Made by a program: the position numbers and the translations under genes. Below, in pieces: positions 47,852 through 59,432 of a DNA stretch of 64,000 nt (position 1 is the first letter of the stretch; each line of letters starts with the position of its first letter). The notes beneath the pieces are model-generated. The model was given only the letters and a program-made list of their open reading frames with translations. It was not told the origin of the DNA and ran no database searches. Origin of the DNA: Ophiosphaerella korrae (Eukaryota > Ascomycota > Dothideomycetes > Pleosporales > Phaeosphaeriaceae); the NCBI GenBank assembly GCA_028456385.1, contig JALNQF010000015.1:186001-250000 (forward strand), given 5' to 3'.

Positions 47852-49198
47852 GTCTACGCGTTGGCCGACGATTTCTTCACGATACCTACTAACTTTACGG
47901 CGGCTGGATTCACGGCGTTATCATGACAGCTGCACTGGAATTCCACTGCATTGGCGTTCTCAGCATTTCTCCGTTTCTACACAAGGCGTTCGAGTAACCT
48001 TTGTGCATCTTCTTGAATCTCTTAGGTTGAGAAAAACTCAACCCAACTTCAGGCAGCCCAACATCTGGGTTGCAGCAGTTTACTCTAACCTATCTTTGTT
48101 TACATTCTATACCCAATGCCACGGTGCTCCCAGCACGGTCATGCTTACAGCTGCTCGAACGGGCTTGCTGGATATCCATTTATTTAGCATGCCGTCGCAG
48201 CACCATATCGCTGCCTTGCAAGCTTTATTTTCCTTTGTCATCATCCCCAATCGGATCATTCCATTGCCCTTCGGAGCTGGAATAATGCTCTCCCATATTC
48301 TCGGGACAATCTAGGAATCATCACGACACCACATACAACTGAGGCCTACGTGCCTTCCTCTGTCACCAACTATCAGACATCCTCTGCCTCAGGATTCACA
48401 GCCTCAACTGGCATCCATCCTCCTACAAACAGATTGATATCTTCGCCATCAGTCAGCTCACTCTTCTCCCTTGCATTATGTACAGGGCTGCTTCCATCTG
48501 GGGCTTCTGCTTCTGTTCGATTGTACCTATTCACTTCTCACTTATATTCTCTGCGGGCCAGGGCGCGTGCGAAAGGTGAAAATTAGGTACTAAGGATGGA
48601 GTCGTGGGCCTGTATGTAGATTTGAGGAGGTAATTGACGTGTACTCGTCGTAATATCACTGGAAAGGCTTGAAGCGTTCTGTCTTGGTGCCTCAAAAATA
48701 AAAAGAATACTTCATAAAATGTGCCTACTTGCAGCCTAAGGTGCCTGCCGTTACTGAAACGCGAACATCTTAGATGACTGACAATACTGCAATTGCTTTG
48801 GAGCCACCTCTCACTGGTAACTTACGCTGTTCATTGAGTGCTAGCTCGTCATTCGTTCCTTTCTACCTGTTTCAGCTATTTTCAGTTGATAGAATCCGGT
48901 CTACAGTCATAAAAGTATCACGTGGTTAGTAGTATACGCTGAATACATAAACTTGCAAGGCTCGTGGGGATGTGTTCTCTTGAAACATAATTACGACTCG
49001 CGACAATGGCGCGCTGGTTAGGCCCCGCACATCCCACCAACCCCGAACCATCGCGTGAACTTGACAATCGTTTGCCTTCACCGGTGAAACTTCTTTCGTG
49101 CAACTCGCATTCGCTGAATCATTCTAGCTTTAACTCTGACCTATCATTTCAAGCTTATTCTATTCTCTGACAACCGCCGCTTCCTCAATCGTCACACA
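47852..49198. other. intergenic, tandem genes
   Basis: 1.35 kb between CDC25 and SLD5. Several medium open frames (for example 48003-48314) lack domain or splice support. No RNA gene seen. Confidence 0.5.
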
Positions 49199-49976
49199 AT
49201 GGACATTGATGATCTCCTTGCGGAGGTTGCAACAGAATCGACGCCCCAAGAAACACGCGATCTACAACAACTGACGCGTTGCTGGGTCGCCGAGCGCGTT
49301 GCGCCGGAAATCTTGCCATGGCCAAGCGACTTGATGGAGCGGGTGCTTGATAGAATAAGCAGACAGGTAAGTTGGGAATTTGTAAAGAAACACCAGATGC
49401 TAATGATGCAGCCAGATTGAATTGGTCGAAGACCAAACGGGCGACATGGACCCGAAGACGAATTTCAAACTGATCATCATCCAAACAGAGCTTGAGAGAT
49501 TTAAGTTTCTTGTGAGAAGCTTCCTGAGAGCAAGAATTAAAAAGGTACACTTTTTTGAAATTCTGGCTGTATTAGCTCACTAAAACATCTTCCAGATTGA
49601 TCTGCACCCTCTTCACATCCAAGCAATGTATACTGCCTCACTTGATGAGTCGCAGCCATTACTTTCTCCATCAGAATACCAATACCTTACTTCGCACCAG
49701 TCGCTTCTCTCAGCACATTACTCGTCCTCATTCCTCGGTCAGTTTCCTGCTTCCTTACAACGATTAGATGATACAACGGGTGGCATCAGCATGATAGATA
49801 AGCCAGACGAGGACAAGGCTGTCTTCGTGCGAGCGCTACGAGGTATAGGAGAGATTTTCGTTGAAGGCACCGATAAACGATTCGAGGTGAAGAGAGGCGA
49901 TGTGTGGGTTGTCCGATGGAGTGCAATCAAAAAGTGGGCCGTAGGCACAGGCACAGGTGATGTGGAATTGATATGA
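49199..49976 (+). CDS. SLD5: GINS complex subunit SLD5
   Basis: Predicted 225-aa subunit of the GINS tetramer, part of the Cdc45-MCM-GINS replicative helicase. Exons are 49199-49366, 49416-49544 and 49596-49976 (introns 49 and 51 bp, phase 0). The N-terminal A domain shows [31 protein letters not shown], and [20 protein letters not shown] small B domain at the C-terminus shows [16 protein letters not shown] and ends [13 protein letters not shown]; the last residues of Sld5 normally anchor this domain. Length matches the family. It lies between CDC25 and RFA1. Confidence 0.95.
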
Positions 49977-50648
49977 AATCCATATCGGTCATAAAGGCCT
50001 ATCGACTTGCATTTAAGAGGCTGAGCTTGTTTCGACTCAGAAAGGAAAGAAAGTAAAAGAGAGTGAAGCACAAAAAGAAATGGTTCCATGCTACTAATGG
50101 CCATACATCAAGTGAAGCAGGTGTTCTCAGCATCAACGCTGAGTCTTTCTGTAAAAAGCACTGATACACAGTTGAACAACATCCACGGTCGCTAGATGCT
50201 GGCATGGGTCAGGTCAGCTATTCACTAAGAGGTCGCATTCAGATTTGATATACCGACTGTCATGTCCCTGAATAATGTCGCTTTTTTAATTTGCTGCTGG
50301 TCTTTTTATCTCCCGAGACGCAGTCTGTCATCACGCGGCAATTGCATTATGCGATGAGCCGGGGCAAGTTCCACAGTGATCACGACAGAACCAGATTCGG
50401 AGTGTATCCTATGCCGGCAATTGCGATCCTGTACGGTAATTCGAGAATTACGATGTCCCGGAACACTTAATTAAATCACAGCATAACTATCAATATTTGA
50501 GATCCCTGTAAAAAGGATAATCGGATATCTTCAGCGCCAAATAGTGAACTGGCTATCTACAAGATGAAAAATACACACATAGCACAGTCGGGATCAAAGT
50601 GCTACAAGTTGGATCGCAACTTTAGTTGGTTCGGAGCTCAAAATCGCA
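49977..50648. other. intergenic, tandem genes
   Basis: 672 bp upstream of the secreted protein gene; contains SLD5 3' UTR and a promoter. No gene seen. Confidence 0.5.
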
Positions 50649-51599
50649 ATGTTTCTTTTTTCGTGCCTCTTTGTCCTGTTCTTCACTTTGTCCCAGATCA
50701 GCTCGGCGCTTCGAATCGCGACAGCTTTACAATGGATCGAACATACTCCACAACCGTATGCCATCAAAAACTTCTATAAGGGGAAGTCTGTGGCTACCTT
50801 GACGTCTGGTGGCGTGGCAAACCTCGCGTCTGACGCTACGGGCTTCGACCTGGCCGCGAATGCGGAAACACAAGGACTCAAGCAGTTTGCGAACCACCGC
50901 AACATACGACTCATCTACATAATCTGTGAAGTTGCATACCGTATCGTTGCCGATAAGCGCCGGGGCGTTACCAAACTATCCGACCTAAAGGGCAAGAAGA
51001 TTGGCCTATTTAGCAGTTCAAGCTCTGAGGTTTTCATACATAACATGCTGACAAGCGTTGGTGTGCAAGATAACGAATATACGCCTGTGACCAGTGGGAA
51101 AGTGTGCATGAAGACTCCATGTAGTCAAGACACTATGCCAGCGCAATTGGTGGCTGGCGCTACCGATGCGTTTGGCGTGTGGGAAACGTCCGTTGAGCTC
51201 GGGGCTCAGGCACTTGGCTCCAATGCCATTTTATTCCAGAATGCTACTCTCTATCGTGAGGTATACGCCCTTTACTCGACCACGGATGCTCTCAACAACT
51301 CTACTAGACGTAAAGATATCGTTGAGTTTGTGCGGGCGTTAAATAAAACACTCGATATCTTTGCCAATGAGCCCCAAAAAAATGGAGTATACGACTTTGT
51401 TGCGAAGGGAGTTGGTGTCGAGGAACGAGTTGTGGAGAGGGTTTGGACAGACCACAAGTGGAGTGGAAGGTGGGATGAAGGCCTGATCAACTTTCTCGTT
51501 GAAGAAGACACTTATCTCGCGCGAAAAGATAAGCGGAACGCGACACCAAGAAAGGAGTTGGAGAAATTTTTAGACACCAGTGTCATTGACGAACTTTAA
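50649..51599 (+). CDS. secreted THI5/SsuA-like substrate-binding protein
   Basis: 316-aa single-exon protein with a clear signal peptide (LFSCLFVLFFTLSQISSA). The mature part resembles type-2 periplasmic binding proteins of the NMT1/THI5 and SsuA/TauA kind: IATALQWIEHTPQPYAI at the start, LSDLKGKKIGLFSSSSSEV in the middle, and repeated lobes later. In bacteria such proteins feed sulfonate, nitrate or thiamine-precursor transporters; fungal THI5 enzymes are cytosolic, so a secreted form is different. The histidine-rich THI5 active-site motif CCCFC is not seen, so pyrimidine synthase activity is unlikely. N-glycosylation-type NxT/S sites (NAT, NNST) fit secretion. There is no adjacent transporter gene. 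Confidence 0.75.
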   Translation: MFLFSCLFVLFFTLSQISSALRIATALQWIEHTPQPYAIKNFYKGKSVATLTSGGVANLASDATGFDLAANAETQGLKQFANHRNIRLIYIICEVAYRIVADKRRGVTKLSDLKGKKIGLFSSSSSEVFIHNMLTSVGVQDNEYTPVTSGKVCMKTPCSQDTMPAQLVAGATDAFGVWETSVELGAQALGSNAILFQNATLYREVYALYSTTDALNNSTRRKDIVEFVRALNKTLDIFANEPQKNGVYDFVAKGVGVEERVVERVWTDHKWSGRWDEGLINFLVEEDTYLARKDKRNATPRKELEKFLDTSVIDEL

Positions 51600-51787
51600 T
51601 GCCGGCTTTGTCGGTATTGTGTTGGGCGCAGAAATGCTTGGATGGATGTGTTGTCACTGAATTTTGTTTAACAAGCTATCACCCGATATAAGAACCCAAT
51701 GAATCCGCTTTACGCCATGGAATGCATTCTGAGACACACCCTGACAAACAACGACCTAGAAGAAAAAAAACCATGAAAAGGAATATC

Positions 51788-52843
51788 TCAGTGGCCTTGA
51801 ATCCAGCCTAACATCTGGCCGAATGCTTGCGTTTGTGACTGCTTGATCTTGGGATCGTCGTAGTCTCCTAGCACAGCGAAGCCGTGTGGTACACCCGGGA
51901 AGACCTGAATTTCGTGCTCAATCTTATTGGCCTCCATCGCTCGCCGTCCAGGGGTTAGCACCTCATCTTCTGGAAATAATGGGTCGTCCTTGACGGCAGC
52001 AATATACACCGGGGCCTTGACAGCTTCGAGATCCTCCTTCGTTACCATTGTCCCATGCGCAACTGCACCCGCCTTGAGAACGGGCTCCTTCTTGACAGTC
52101 CCTTGCTCTTCGTCTTTTGGTTGTGTCTGTACTGTAGCGGGATCTTCATTATCTCCCGCTAGTATCAAGATGTACTTTGCACCAAAGCAGTATCCAACGC
52201 CGTATATTCCACCTCCACTCGCTACGGCATCAGCAAATTCCTCCTTGACTCCCTCGACAACCTTGTGTAGCAATGGCAACACTGTCTCTGGAGTGTGCCT
52301 CGCAAGCCACATATCAATCATAAAGCTCTTGATTCCTTCGGCAGTCTTCAACTTGAGAGTGTCAAGCCATGACGTGTCTTGTTGCACTTCAGCCATCTCA
52401 ACAGTATTGGGCGCCGGATCATTGTTGAACTGGTCCGGCACGACGACAATATAGCCTTCAGCGGCATATTTGTCAGCCTGAAGCTGATTGTTGGCCGACT
52501 TGTAGCCCGTACCGCCGGTGAGGAGTAGAAGGAGTTTGGAGGGCGAGTGCGGGTAGTCGGCGGGTTTGGTAATATAGCAGTCTATGCCACCAAGCTGAGC
52601 CAGGTCACCGGTTGGCTTTTCGCCTGAGGGGGTTGGGCGGTCAGTCGTACAGTGTTCCTGTACAGCAAATCAATCAGTATGCATGCAAGACTACATGGTG
52701 TTTCTATGCTGACTTACACCCATACTTGGTCCTTCTTGCGCACGGGTGTCACCAGGGAAAACACTCTGCTCCACGGCGGGATCGGCAGGTTTCTCCTGTG
52801 CATCGCTCTCTGGTGCTCGCGTCGCGGTATCGTGGTCTGCCAT
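51788..52843 (-). CDS. dienelactone hydrolase family protein
   Basis: Predicted 331-aa alpha/beta-hydrolase. Exons are 52843-52718 and 52657-51788 (60-bp intron). The N-terminal 42 residues are hydrophilic and acidic; then EHCTTDRPTPSGEKPTG and GGIDCYITKP, typical of fungal members. The catalytic triad is readable: Cys at about 199 in GVGYCFGAKY, Asp in VKDDPLFPEDEV and His in GVPHGFAV. Dienelactone hydrolases open lactone rings in aromatic breakdown; the physiological substrate of fungal homologues is usually unknown. A Glu/Gln/Lys-rich insert separates the nucleophile from the Asp. It is divergent from RFA1 with a 251-bp shared upstream region. Confidence 0.92.
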
Positions 52844-53094
52844 GATCTTTTGATTGTTTATTGCTGTGTATGCTTCGTAGATCGTTGGGTCAATGTGAGT
52901 GGTGAATGGCTACCCAGCTGCCATCAATTGAGGGTCCAAGCCTATTACGTATGGCTGCTGCGAATGCGGGGCAAAATGCGTCACGTGCAGGACGCGTCCA
53001 ACGCGTCTTGCAGGTGTCAACCTCCTCTCTGCACTTGGCAACACCGCCATCTTTTGCCCCCCCAATCCTTCAACAACGACAACACCAACTCGAC
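52844..53094. promoter_or_regulatory. divergent promoter, DLH / RFA1, with MCB boxes
   Basis: 251 bp between start codons. Two ACGCGT boxes sit at 52992-52997 and 53001-53006, about 90-100 bp upstream of the RFA1 ATG, and a CACGTG lies at 52982-52987. ACGCGT is the binding site of the G1/S factor MBF in yeasts and controls replication genes such as RFA1 there. Confidence 0.65.
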
Positions 53095-55135
53095 ATGGCA
53101 GAGCAGGCTATCACCCAAGGCGCCATTAGGTAAAGAGGTTGATCTTCTCTCTGCGAGCTTACACTGACCTCGAGTAGGAGCATTTTTGAGCCCAATGGCT
53201 TTATCGAGCACCCCGTATTACAATGCGTGCAGATCAAGACAATGGAACCCAAAATGGGGGATGGAAACCCGGTGCAGCGCTTTCGTGTTGTGCTGAGCGA
53301 CATTCGTAATTTCATCCAGACCATGATTGCAACTAGTATGTCGTCTCTAGGCAGATGAGTGATGATGTTAATCGCATGCAGCCGCAAATGAGGTTGTTAC
53401 ATCTGGGCAGCTGAAGAAGGGCTCCATCGTCCGCCTTCTGAAGTACAACCCCCAGCAAGTCAAGGATAAGAAGTAGGTGAGACGTAGCATCAACACCCAG
53501 TCGGGATACTAACTGGCAAAAGCATTCTCATCATCATGGAACTAGAAGTCCTTGCACAGTACGGCGAGTCGGACAAAATTGGACAGCCAGAGGCGCTTGA
53601 CATCAAGTCTGACCCTCAACCTGCCGCCATCACGGGAAACAACTTCTATGGGTCAAAACCAGCACCAGCACCAGCACCCGCGCCCCAACCTCAACGTAAT
53701 CTCCCCGTTCATCAGAGCAACCCCGCGACATCGTCACATCCGCACATGTATCCAATTGAGGGCTTGTCTCCCTACCTACACAAATGGACTATTCGTGCGA
53801 GATGTACAAACAAAGGAGACATGAAGGAGTGGCACAATCAGAAGGGCACCGGAAAGCTTTTCAGTGTAAATCTGCTCGACGATACCGGTGAGATCCGGGC
53901 CACTGCCTTCAACGATGCTGCGGAACGCCTTTATCCAGTCTTTGAAGTAGGCACGGTCTACTACGTCTCTTCACCATGCAGAGTCACGCTGGCAAAGAAG
54001 CAGTTCTCAAACCTGCCCAATGATTACGAGTTACAATTTGAGCGTGACACTGAGGTTGAGAAAGCAGAAGACCAAGATAATAAACCTCAGATACGTTTCA
54101 ATTTCACGAAGATCGGTGACCTCAATACGGTTGAGAAGGACACTACGATCGATGCTGTAGGCGTCTTGAAAGAGGTGTCTGAGGTTACCACGATAACGTC
54201 GAAAAACACAAACAAAGACTTCAGCAAGCGGGAATTAACCTTGGCAGATGACAGTCAAACATCAGTACGACTCACAATCTGGGGCAAGACTGCAGAAACC
54301 TTTGATGCTCAAATCGAATCTATCATCGCATTCAAGGGTGTCAAGGTGTCTGACTTTGGTGGACGAAGCCTTAGTTTGTTGAGCTCAGGCTCCATGATGG
54401 TTGATCCCGACATTGATGAAGCACACAAGTTGCGAGGATGGTTCAATGCTGCCGGTCAGAATGCCACTTTCTCTACGCATGATAATATGGGCATGGGCGC
54501 TGGTGGTGGGAAGACTGAAACCAAGCTCATCTCTCAGGTGATGGAAGAAGAAGCTTATCTTCAAGAGACACCCACATACATGGGATTCAGAGCTTCTGTC
54601 ACCTTTGTCAGGCACAACGGTTCATCTCCCGTCGCTTACCCAGCTTGCTCGACACCAGGGTGCAACAAGAAGGTAATCCCAGAGGAAAAGGACTCATATT
54701 GGTGTGAGAAGTGCCAGACCAGTTACCCAGAACCCAACTATCGTTACGTTCTGCATGTAAACGTTGCAGACCATACAGGTTCAATCTGGCTAAGCTGCTT
54801 CGATGAGGCTGGACAAATGATTGTCGGTATGTCCGCTAATGAACTAATGAAGATTCAAACGGAGGATGGGGAGAATGGCACAAAAAACTTTGAAAATGTC
54901 ATGCGCGATGCAACTTGCAAGACGTTCAATTTCAGAATCCGAGCGAAGATGGAGGTGTACCAAGGAGAGCAAAAGTATGTTTTTACAACAGGTTGTTTGG
55001 GGCACTGCTGACTCTTGAAGACCCCGGTACCAAGTCATGAACTTGAATCCGCTCAATTATGCCCAGGAAGCGAATAAGCTCGCTCAGTTGATCAAAAAAT
55101 ATGACATGAATGAGGATTCCTTGTTTGTGAGTTGA
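53095..55135 (+). CDS. RFA1: RFA1, large subunit of replication protein A
   Basis: Predicted 616-aa single-stranded DNA-binding protein for replication, repair and recombination. Exons are 53095-53129, 53178-53335, 53382-53472, 53523-54974 and 55021-55135; all GT...AG and in phase. Order of domains: N-terminal OB fold (GFIEHPVLQCVQIK, FRVVLSDIRNFIQTMIA), a Pro/Ala linker (APAPAPAP), DNA-binding OB folds A and B (WTIRARCTNKGDMKEW, KLFSVNLLDDTGEIRATAF; GVKVSDFGGRSLS), and OB fold C with a zinc ribbon (CSTPGCNKKV, YWCEKCQ). The final exon carries YQVMNLNPLNYAQEAN. Length equals that of fungal Rpa70. Promoter has two MCB-type boxes. Confidence 0.97.
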
Positions 55136-55523
55136 GGCACCCCGTCAAAGTATGGTCGGTATCCTTGATGCTGAAAGATCGTGTGGGTGGCTTTAGTTGA
55201 GAGCGTTGGCCTTCAGTTGTCGGCGTGAAATATGAAGCGGTACATAGAAAGGATAATGTCCTCCGCATCCAATACAATTTCACCATGAACTATCGGTCCT
55301 TCGATGTATGGGTTATACCCCGCCACGGCTGCCAGAGCTGCGATTGAAATCAAGCTACCCCGCCCACGTCATTACCAATCGTTTTTGTTTATATTTAAGA
55401 TGCCTCGGGAAAGCAAAAAGAACCTCAACGTGATATCAATCCGCCTTTTCTGTATCCAACCGCGCAAGCCTATGAACATCTACAATTCATCCAGCTGGGT
55501 CACCAAAGTTGGATTGTTACAAC
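55136..55523. other. intergenic, tandem genes
   Basis: 388 bp between RFA1 and the quinone oxidoreductase. A frame starting at 55304 lacks support. No other feature. Confidence 0.45.
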
Positions 55524-56649
55524 ATGGGTGATGCGATGCGTGCAGTAGGTTCGTTCAAGTATCAATCCTTCTATCATACTATCTCTAATCTACTGAAGAT
55601 ATAAAAAATGGCAAAGGACCAATCGAAGCACTCAGCATCACGAACGTTCCTAAGCCGAAGCCCACTGCCTCACAAGCCCTCGTCAAGATCAAGGCATTTG
55701 GGCTAAACCGTATGGACTTGCTACAGCGCGAGGGACATTATCCTGTGCCACCTGGAGCTTCTGAAATACTGGGCGTTGAGTTTTCTGGCACCATTGTAGA
55801 GCTAGGTGCAGACGGTGGTGGGAAAGAAGGCTTCAACGTTGGAGACGAGGTATTTGGGTTAGCATACGGCGGCGCATACGCGGAGTACATCGCGGTATCT
55901 ACACATATGCTGGTTCGCAAACCAAACGAATTGACATGGGAGCAATGTGCTGGGATCCCTGAGGTATGTTCTGGCATCATTACTCTCTATCGGCCTCTCT
56001 AGAGTTAACATCATTGCTCTAGACCTGGATAACAGCTACCCAAGCAATGTATCTAGTCGGCAATTTCACGGCTGGGAAGACCATTCTCTGGCATGCCGCC
56101 GCATCATCAGTCTCAATCTCCGGTATTCAACTCTCTCGCGCCGACTCTGCTGCCGCAGTCTACGCAACGGCACGCCAGGACGCAAAGTGCGAATTCGCAG
56201 TAAAAGAACTTGGTGCAAATGCTGCCTTCAATACCACTAGCCAAAACTGGGTCGAGGAAGTCATGAAGGCAACAGACAACAAAGGTGTCGATATTATTAT
56301 CGATTTCATGGGTGCATCGTACTTTCAACAGAACCTAGACGCCATTGCAAAGGATGGTGTGATTGTTAATCTAGGCTTCTTGGGGGGCACAAAGCTACCA
56401 GAGGGTATAGACCTTAGTGCATTCATCCGCAAGCGATGCACTTTTGTCGGAAGCAGTTTGCGGAGTAGAGACGAAGAGTATCAGGGTAAGTTGAGAGATC
56501 AGCTTGTAGAGCATGCGCTTCCACGGTTCAAAGATGACAGATTCAAGCTGTTTGTGGATAAGGTGTTGCCTTGGGAGCAAATACAGGATGCACACCGGCT
56601 GTTGGAAGAGAACAAGACAAAGGGAAAGGTCATATGTACGATATCATAG
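55524..56649 (+). CDS. NADPH:quinone oxidoreductase, PIG3-like (MDR family)
   Basis: Predicted 338-aa zinc-free medium-chain dehydrogenase. Exons are 55524-55548, 55599-55963 and 56023-56649; the first encodes only eight residues. Visible marks: FGLNRMDLLQREGHYP and ASEILGVEFSGTIVELG of the catalytic GroES-like domain, and a cofactor-binding domain with TILWHAAASSVSISGIQL in place of the usual AxxGGVG loop, followed by CEFAVKELGANAAFN. Homologues (TP53I3/PIG3, zeta-crystallin) reduce ortho-quinones with NADPH. The first donor is GTTCGT, weaker than most here; MRAVDIKNGKGP at the junction supports the call. Confidence 0.92.
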
Positions 56650-57068
56650 CCGATACCAACGCCGCTGGGACTAAAGTGGGATCACACTTGCGAAAACAGA
56701 TCCCGTTTATAGCGGCGTGACAGCATAATAGCTGTTTAAAAATCCAAAACGCAACCCACCGACATTGGTCCCTTGTCGTCGATAATGCGTTGAAGTATTG
56801 TTGAAGGGCTGCTTTGTACGTCTCTGATAGGAAATTTCAACATCGTCATGTAGCTTGCGCTCAATTATATCCCGAGTATCTGTCACGACAAGTCTGAAAT
56901 AAGTATGTTCTTTGTTGCAGCATATAAGTTTTGAATCATGAAAAAAAAAAGAACACACCTAAAGCTTCAATTTAGGAGTGCTAGCCCACGTCACCGCACC
57001 AAATTGCCCAGAACAAAACAACGCCTCAACACGACGACGACGACGCTGGGTATGTCGCTGATGGCAGC

Positions 57069-57073
57069 AAAAA
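57069..57073 (-). terminator. Pol III terminator of tRNA-Ser
   Basis: Five T on the coding strand, three bases after the discriminator base. Confidence 0.7.
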
Positions 57074-57076
57074 GAA

Positions 57077-57162
57077 CGACGTGGGCAGGACTCGAACCTG
57101 CGCTCCCGAAGGAACAAGATATCTATTCTAGTCTTGCGCGATAACCACTCCGCCACCACGCC
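57077..57162 (-). tRNA. tRNA-Ser(AGA), with extended anticodon loop
   Basis: Class II tRNA. The acceptor stem GGCGTGG pairs with CCACGTC (one G-U), with discriminator G as in Ser tRNAs. D arm GCG/CGC with GAGTGGTTAT, variable arm TCC-TTCG-GGA, T arm GCAGG/CCTGC with TTCGAGT. The anticodon stem CAAGA/TCTTG is perfect, but the loop has 12 bases (CTAGAATAGATA) instead of 7. Reading CTAGAA...A gives anticodon AGA with five extra bases after position 37, the place of eukaryotic tRNA introns. A run of five T follows the 3' end as a Pol III terminator. Mature tRNA would need removal of the extra bases. Confidence 0.88.
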
Positions 57163-57664
57163 CGAGGGTGAATGGATCGAATAACGACCAATCGATGGAC
57201 GATTTTGGAATTACCTGAGATATGTGTACTACCCAGGCATGAACTAAGCAATAGCAAGGATTCGGAACGATCCGAGATGCTGTTGGACAGTAGAGTTGTG
57301 ACAAGCATATGGATCATGCAGAGCGGTGTGGGCTTAGTGGTTCGCTTGGGTAGTAGGGGCGGGGGACCCGGGCACTGGACTCGCCCCTCTTTTCGAGAAA
57401 AGAATTTATATTTGGTGGCAGAAAATTGGAATTGATTTGCTCCGGAATGAAAAAGTTCACAAGGGGTTCCGGCTTTCATTTGTGCCCGCATTGACGCAAG
57501 AGGAAAGAATCACTTCTCGCAGGCCAGGGCGCTTGACTATGCCAAGTTGCGACTTGGATATACGGCCAAAGCATTATGACTACATTAAAGTTGAGTACCG
57601 AATTATACAAGTAGGCAAGGGTGTCTTACAGCATTCCGCAATTCAATCAACCAGCCACTCATGT

Positions 57665-59432
57665 TCATTCTCCAACAGCTCGGACGTTGCTGAGATGAAC
57701 CACTTGTCCCGAACCTGTAGTTCCACCTTCTTTCTTCCACCCCTGCACCTCGTCGCTGTTCCTGCTTTTGATCACCTCCCATGGCGGCGGAAAGGCGTTA
57801 TTAACACCTCCCGGCTTGTTTGCGCCCTGTACAGCCACCTTCATCGACTTCTGACTGATGTACCCGTTTAGGAAACCTTGCGTGATTAGGCTACCACATA
57901 TACACTCCATCTCCAGAAGGTCAACCTCGTGGTTGTATGGCTCAAGGCTCTCTACACCAGCAAAGTCTGGATCAATGTACGTTGACTTCGTCGTGGACTC
58001 GTGGTCGAAGAACAGGTGACCGAAATTGCGCCTACCAGGTCCTTGGTCTTGTGCGGCCATGGCGGGATTCTTGATCTTTGCGCGCCGCTCAAAGAAGAGG
58101 AACGCATGCAGTAAAGCGTTTAGGTCGAGTGACGAGGCCTTTTGTTCTGCTTTACCTTCGGTGTTCTGCACGGCTCCGAGCCCTTGTTGCCCGGCTAAGA
58201 GGAAGACTTTCCGAGCCAACGACCGCCAGACCAAAGCTTCACAGTAGTTGCCGATTTGATAAAAGATGCGATAATGAAGTAGAAATTCGGAGCTCTGATG
58301 TGTGAGATCAAGGTTTGTGATTCTGCGGAATGCTTCGAGGTCGCCTTTGCGAATGGCTTGGGTGAGTGGCACGAAGGCTTCGCGGAAGCCGCGTGCTTCT
58401 TGCAGCTGATATATATTTTCAGTAGGGAAGCGACCTAGGATCAAGTTAGATGCAACAAGATATACCAAAATTAGGCGACGTTGCTTGAAGCACTGAGGGT
58501 GGGTATAACAGTGTTCCCAGGCCTCTTGCAGGACGAGCTGGGCTGAGTAGAAATTGGTGTTGGCGAACTGATAACGGCCGAGATAATATAGAAATGTTAC
58601 GCGTTCGGACGCAGGGTAAATATGAAGGGGTGGTGATGAGTTCATGATATTCCTGAAAACTGTCTCGCAACTTTCTGGCTTGTCTGCCTGTAGGAGAATG
58701 CGTAGACAGATATTCGCCATTTTGTATATTCCTATCTTTTTCCCGTCTGGCTTTCCGTCTTTTATACCTCCGGGCACAGTATTGCGGTCATTCAGACAGG
58801 TGATGAAAGCTTGACGAACAACGTTGGCAGCCTTTTCTGGAAGCGATTCTCGCTGACCCTCTTCGTTAATAGATTCCTCGATTAGGTCTTGAATAAGATC
58901 TGGCCGTTTGTCTAGACCGACGGCTACCTTTGCAAATACTTTCGAGTACGATATGATTGTTGGAAGCATGAGGATGCCCTTTGTAGGATGTTGTAGCGCG
59001 CTGTTTGCTTGCCTGTACTTACTGAGTATCTGGACGACTTCCATAGCATCCGACTTACTGTAATAGGTCATTTAACCGCTGGTAGACCTGAAGTAAGTTG
59101 CTTGGGTCCACATCTCTCAGGAAAGTCATCCATCCAATCAGGAAGGCGATCATTGAACCCCACGACTGCACAGGTCTTCTCTCATCATCTTCGGTCTCAG
59201 CTGTCTCAGAGACGACCTGTCTGATAATCTGCTCAAGCCGTTGCTCAGCACCGCTATCATCCTCTGGAAAATTTCTTTGTAGTGATTGAATGAGCTCTTG
59301 GTGATCTAGTGGGTACTCGGGCTCGATAATGGCAATGTCTTTTATTTGGTTCGCATCCCAGCGCTGTATAGCGTTGTTCAATGCTGTACACAGCCTAGTT
59401 TCCACGGTATTCTGCATCTGAAAGGCATTCAT
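57665..59432 (-). CDS. CSN12: CSN12 / Thp1-like PCI-domain protein
   Basis: Predicted 573-aa protein. Exons are 59432-59059 and 59012-57665 (46-bp intron). Fungal proteins of this kind are annotated as CSN12; they pair with Sac3-like partners in mRNA export (TREX-2-like) or associate with the COP9 signalosome. Visible marks: LPTIISYSKVFAKVAVGLD, FLYYLGRYQFANTNFYSAQ and YLVASNLILGRFP of the helical repeat region, and the C-terminal PCI winged helix ending VDLLEMECICGSLITQGFLNGYIS. The start is ATG 59432; the frame opens upstream from GTG only. The intron acceptor could also be an AG nine bases earlier, but that intron would be only 37 bp. Confidence 0.92.

Larger units (their letters stand above)
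56650..57664. other. convergent intergenic region containing a tRNA gene
   Basis: About 1 kb between the quinone oxidoreductase and CSN12 3' ends. The only gene I see is the tRNA-Ser at 57077-57162. Confidence 0.55.
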
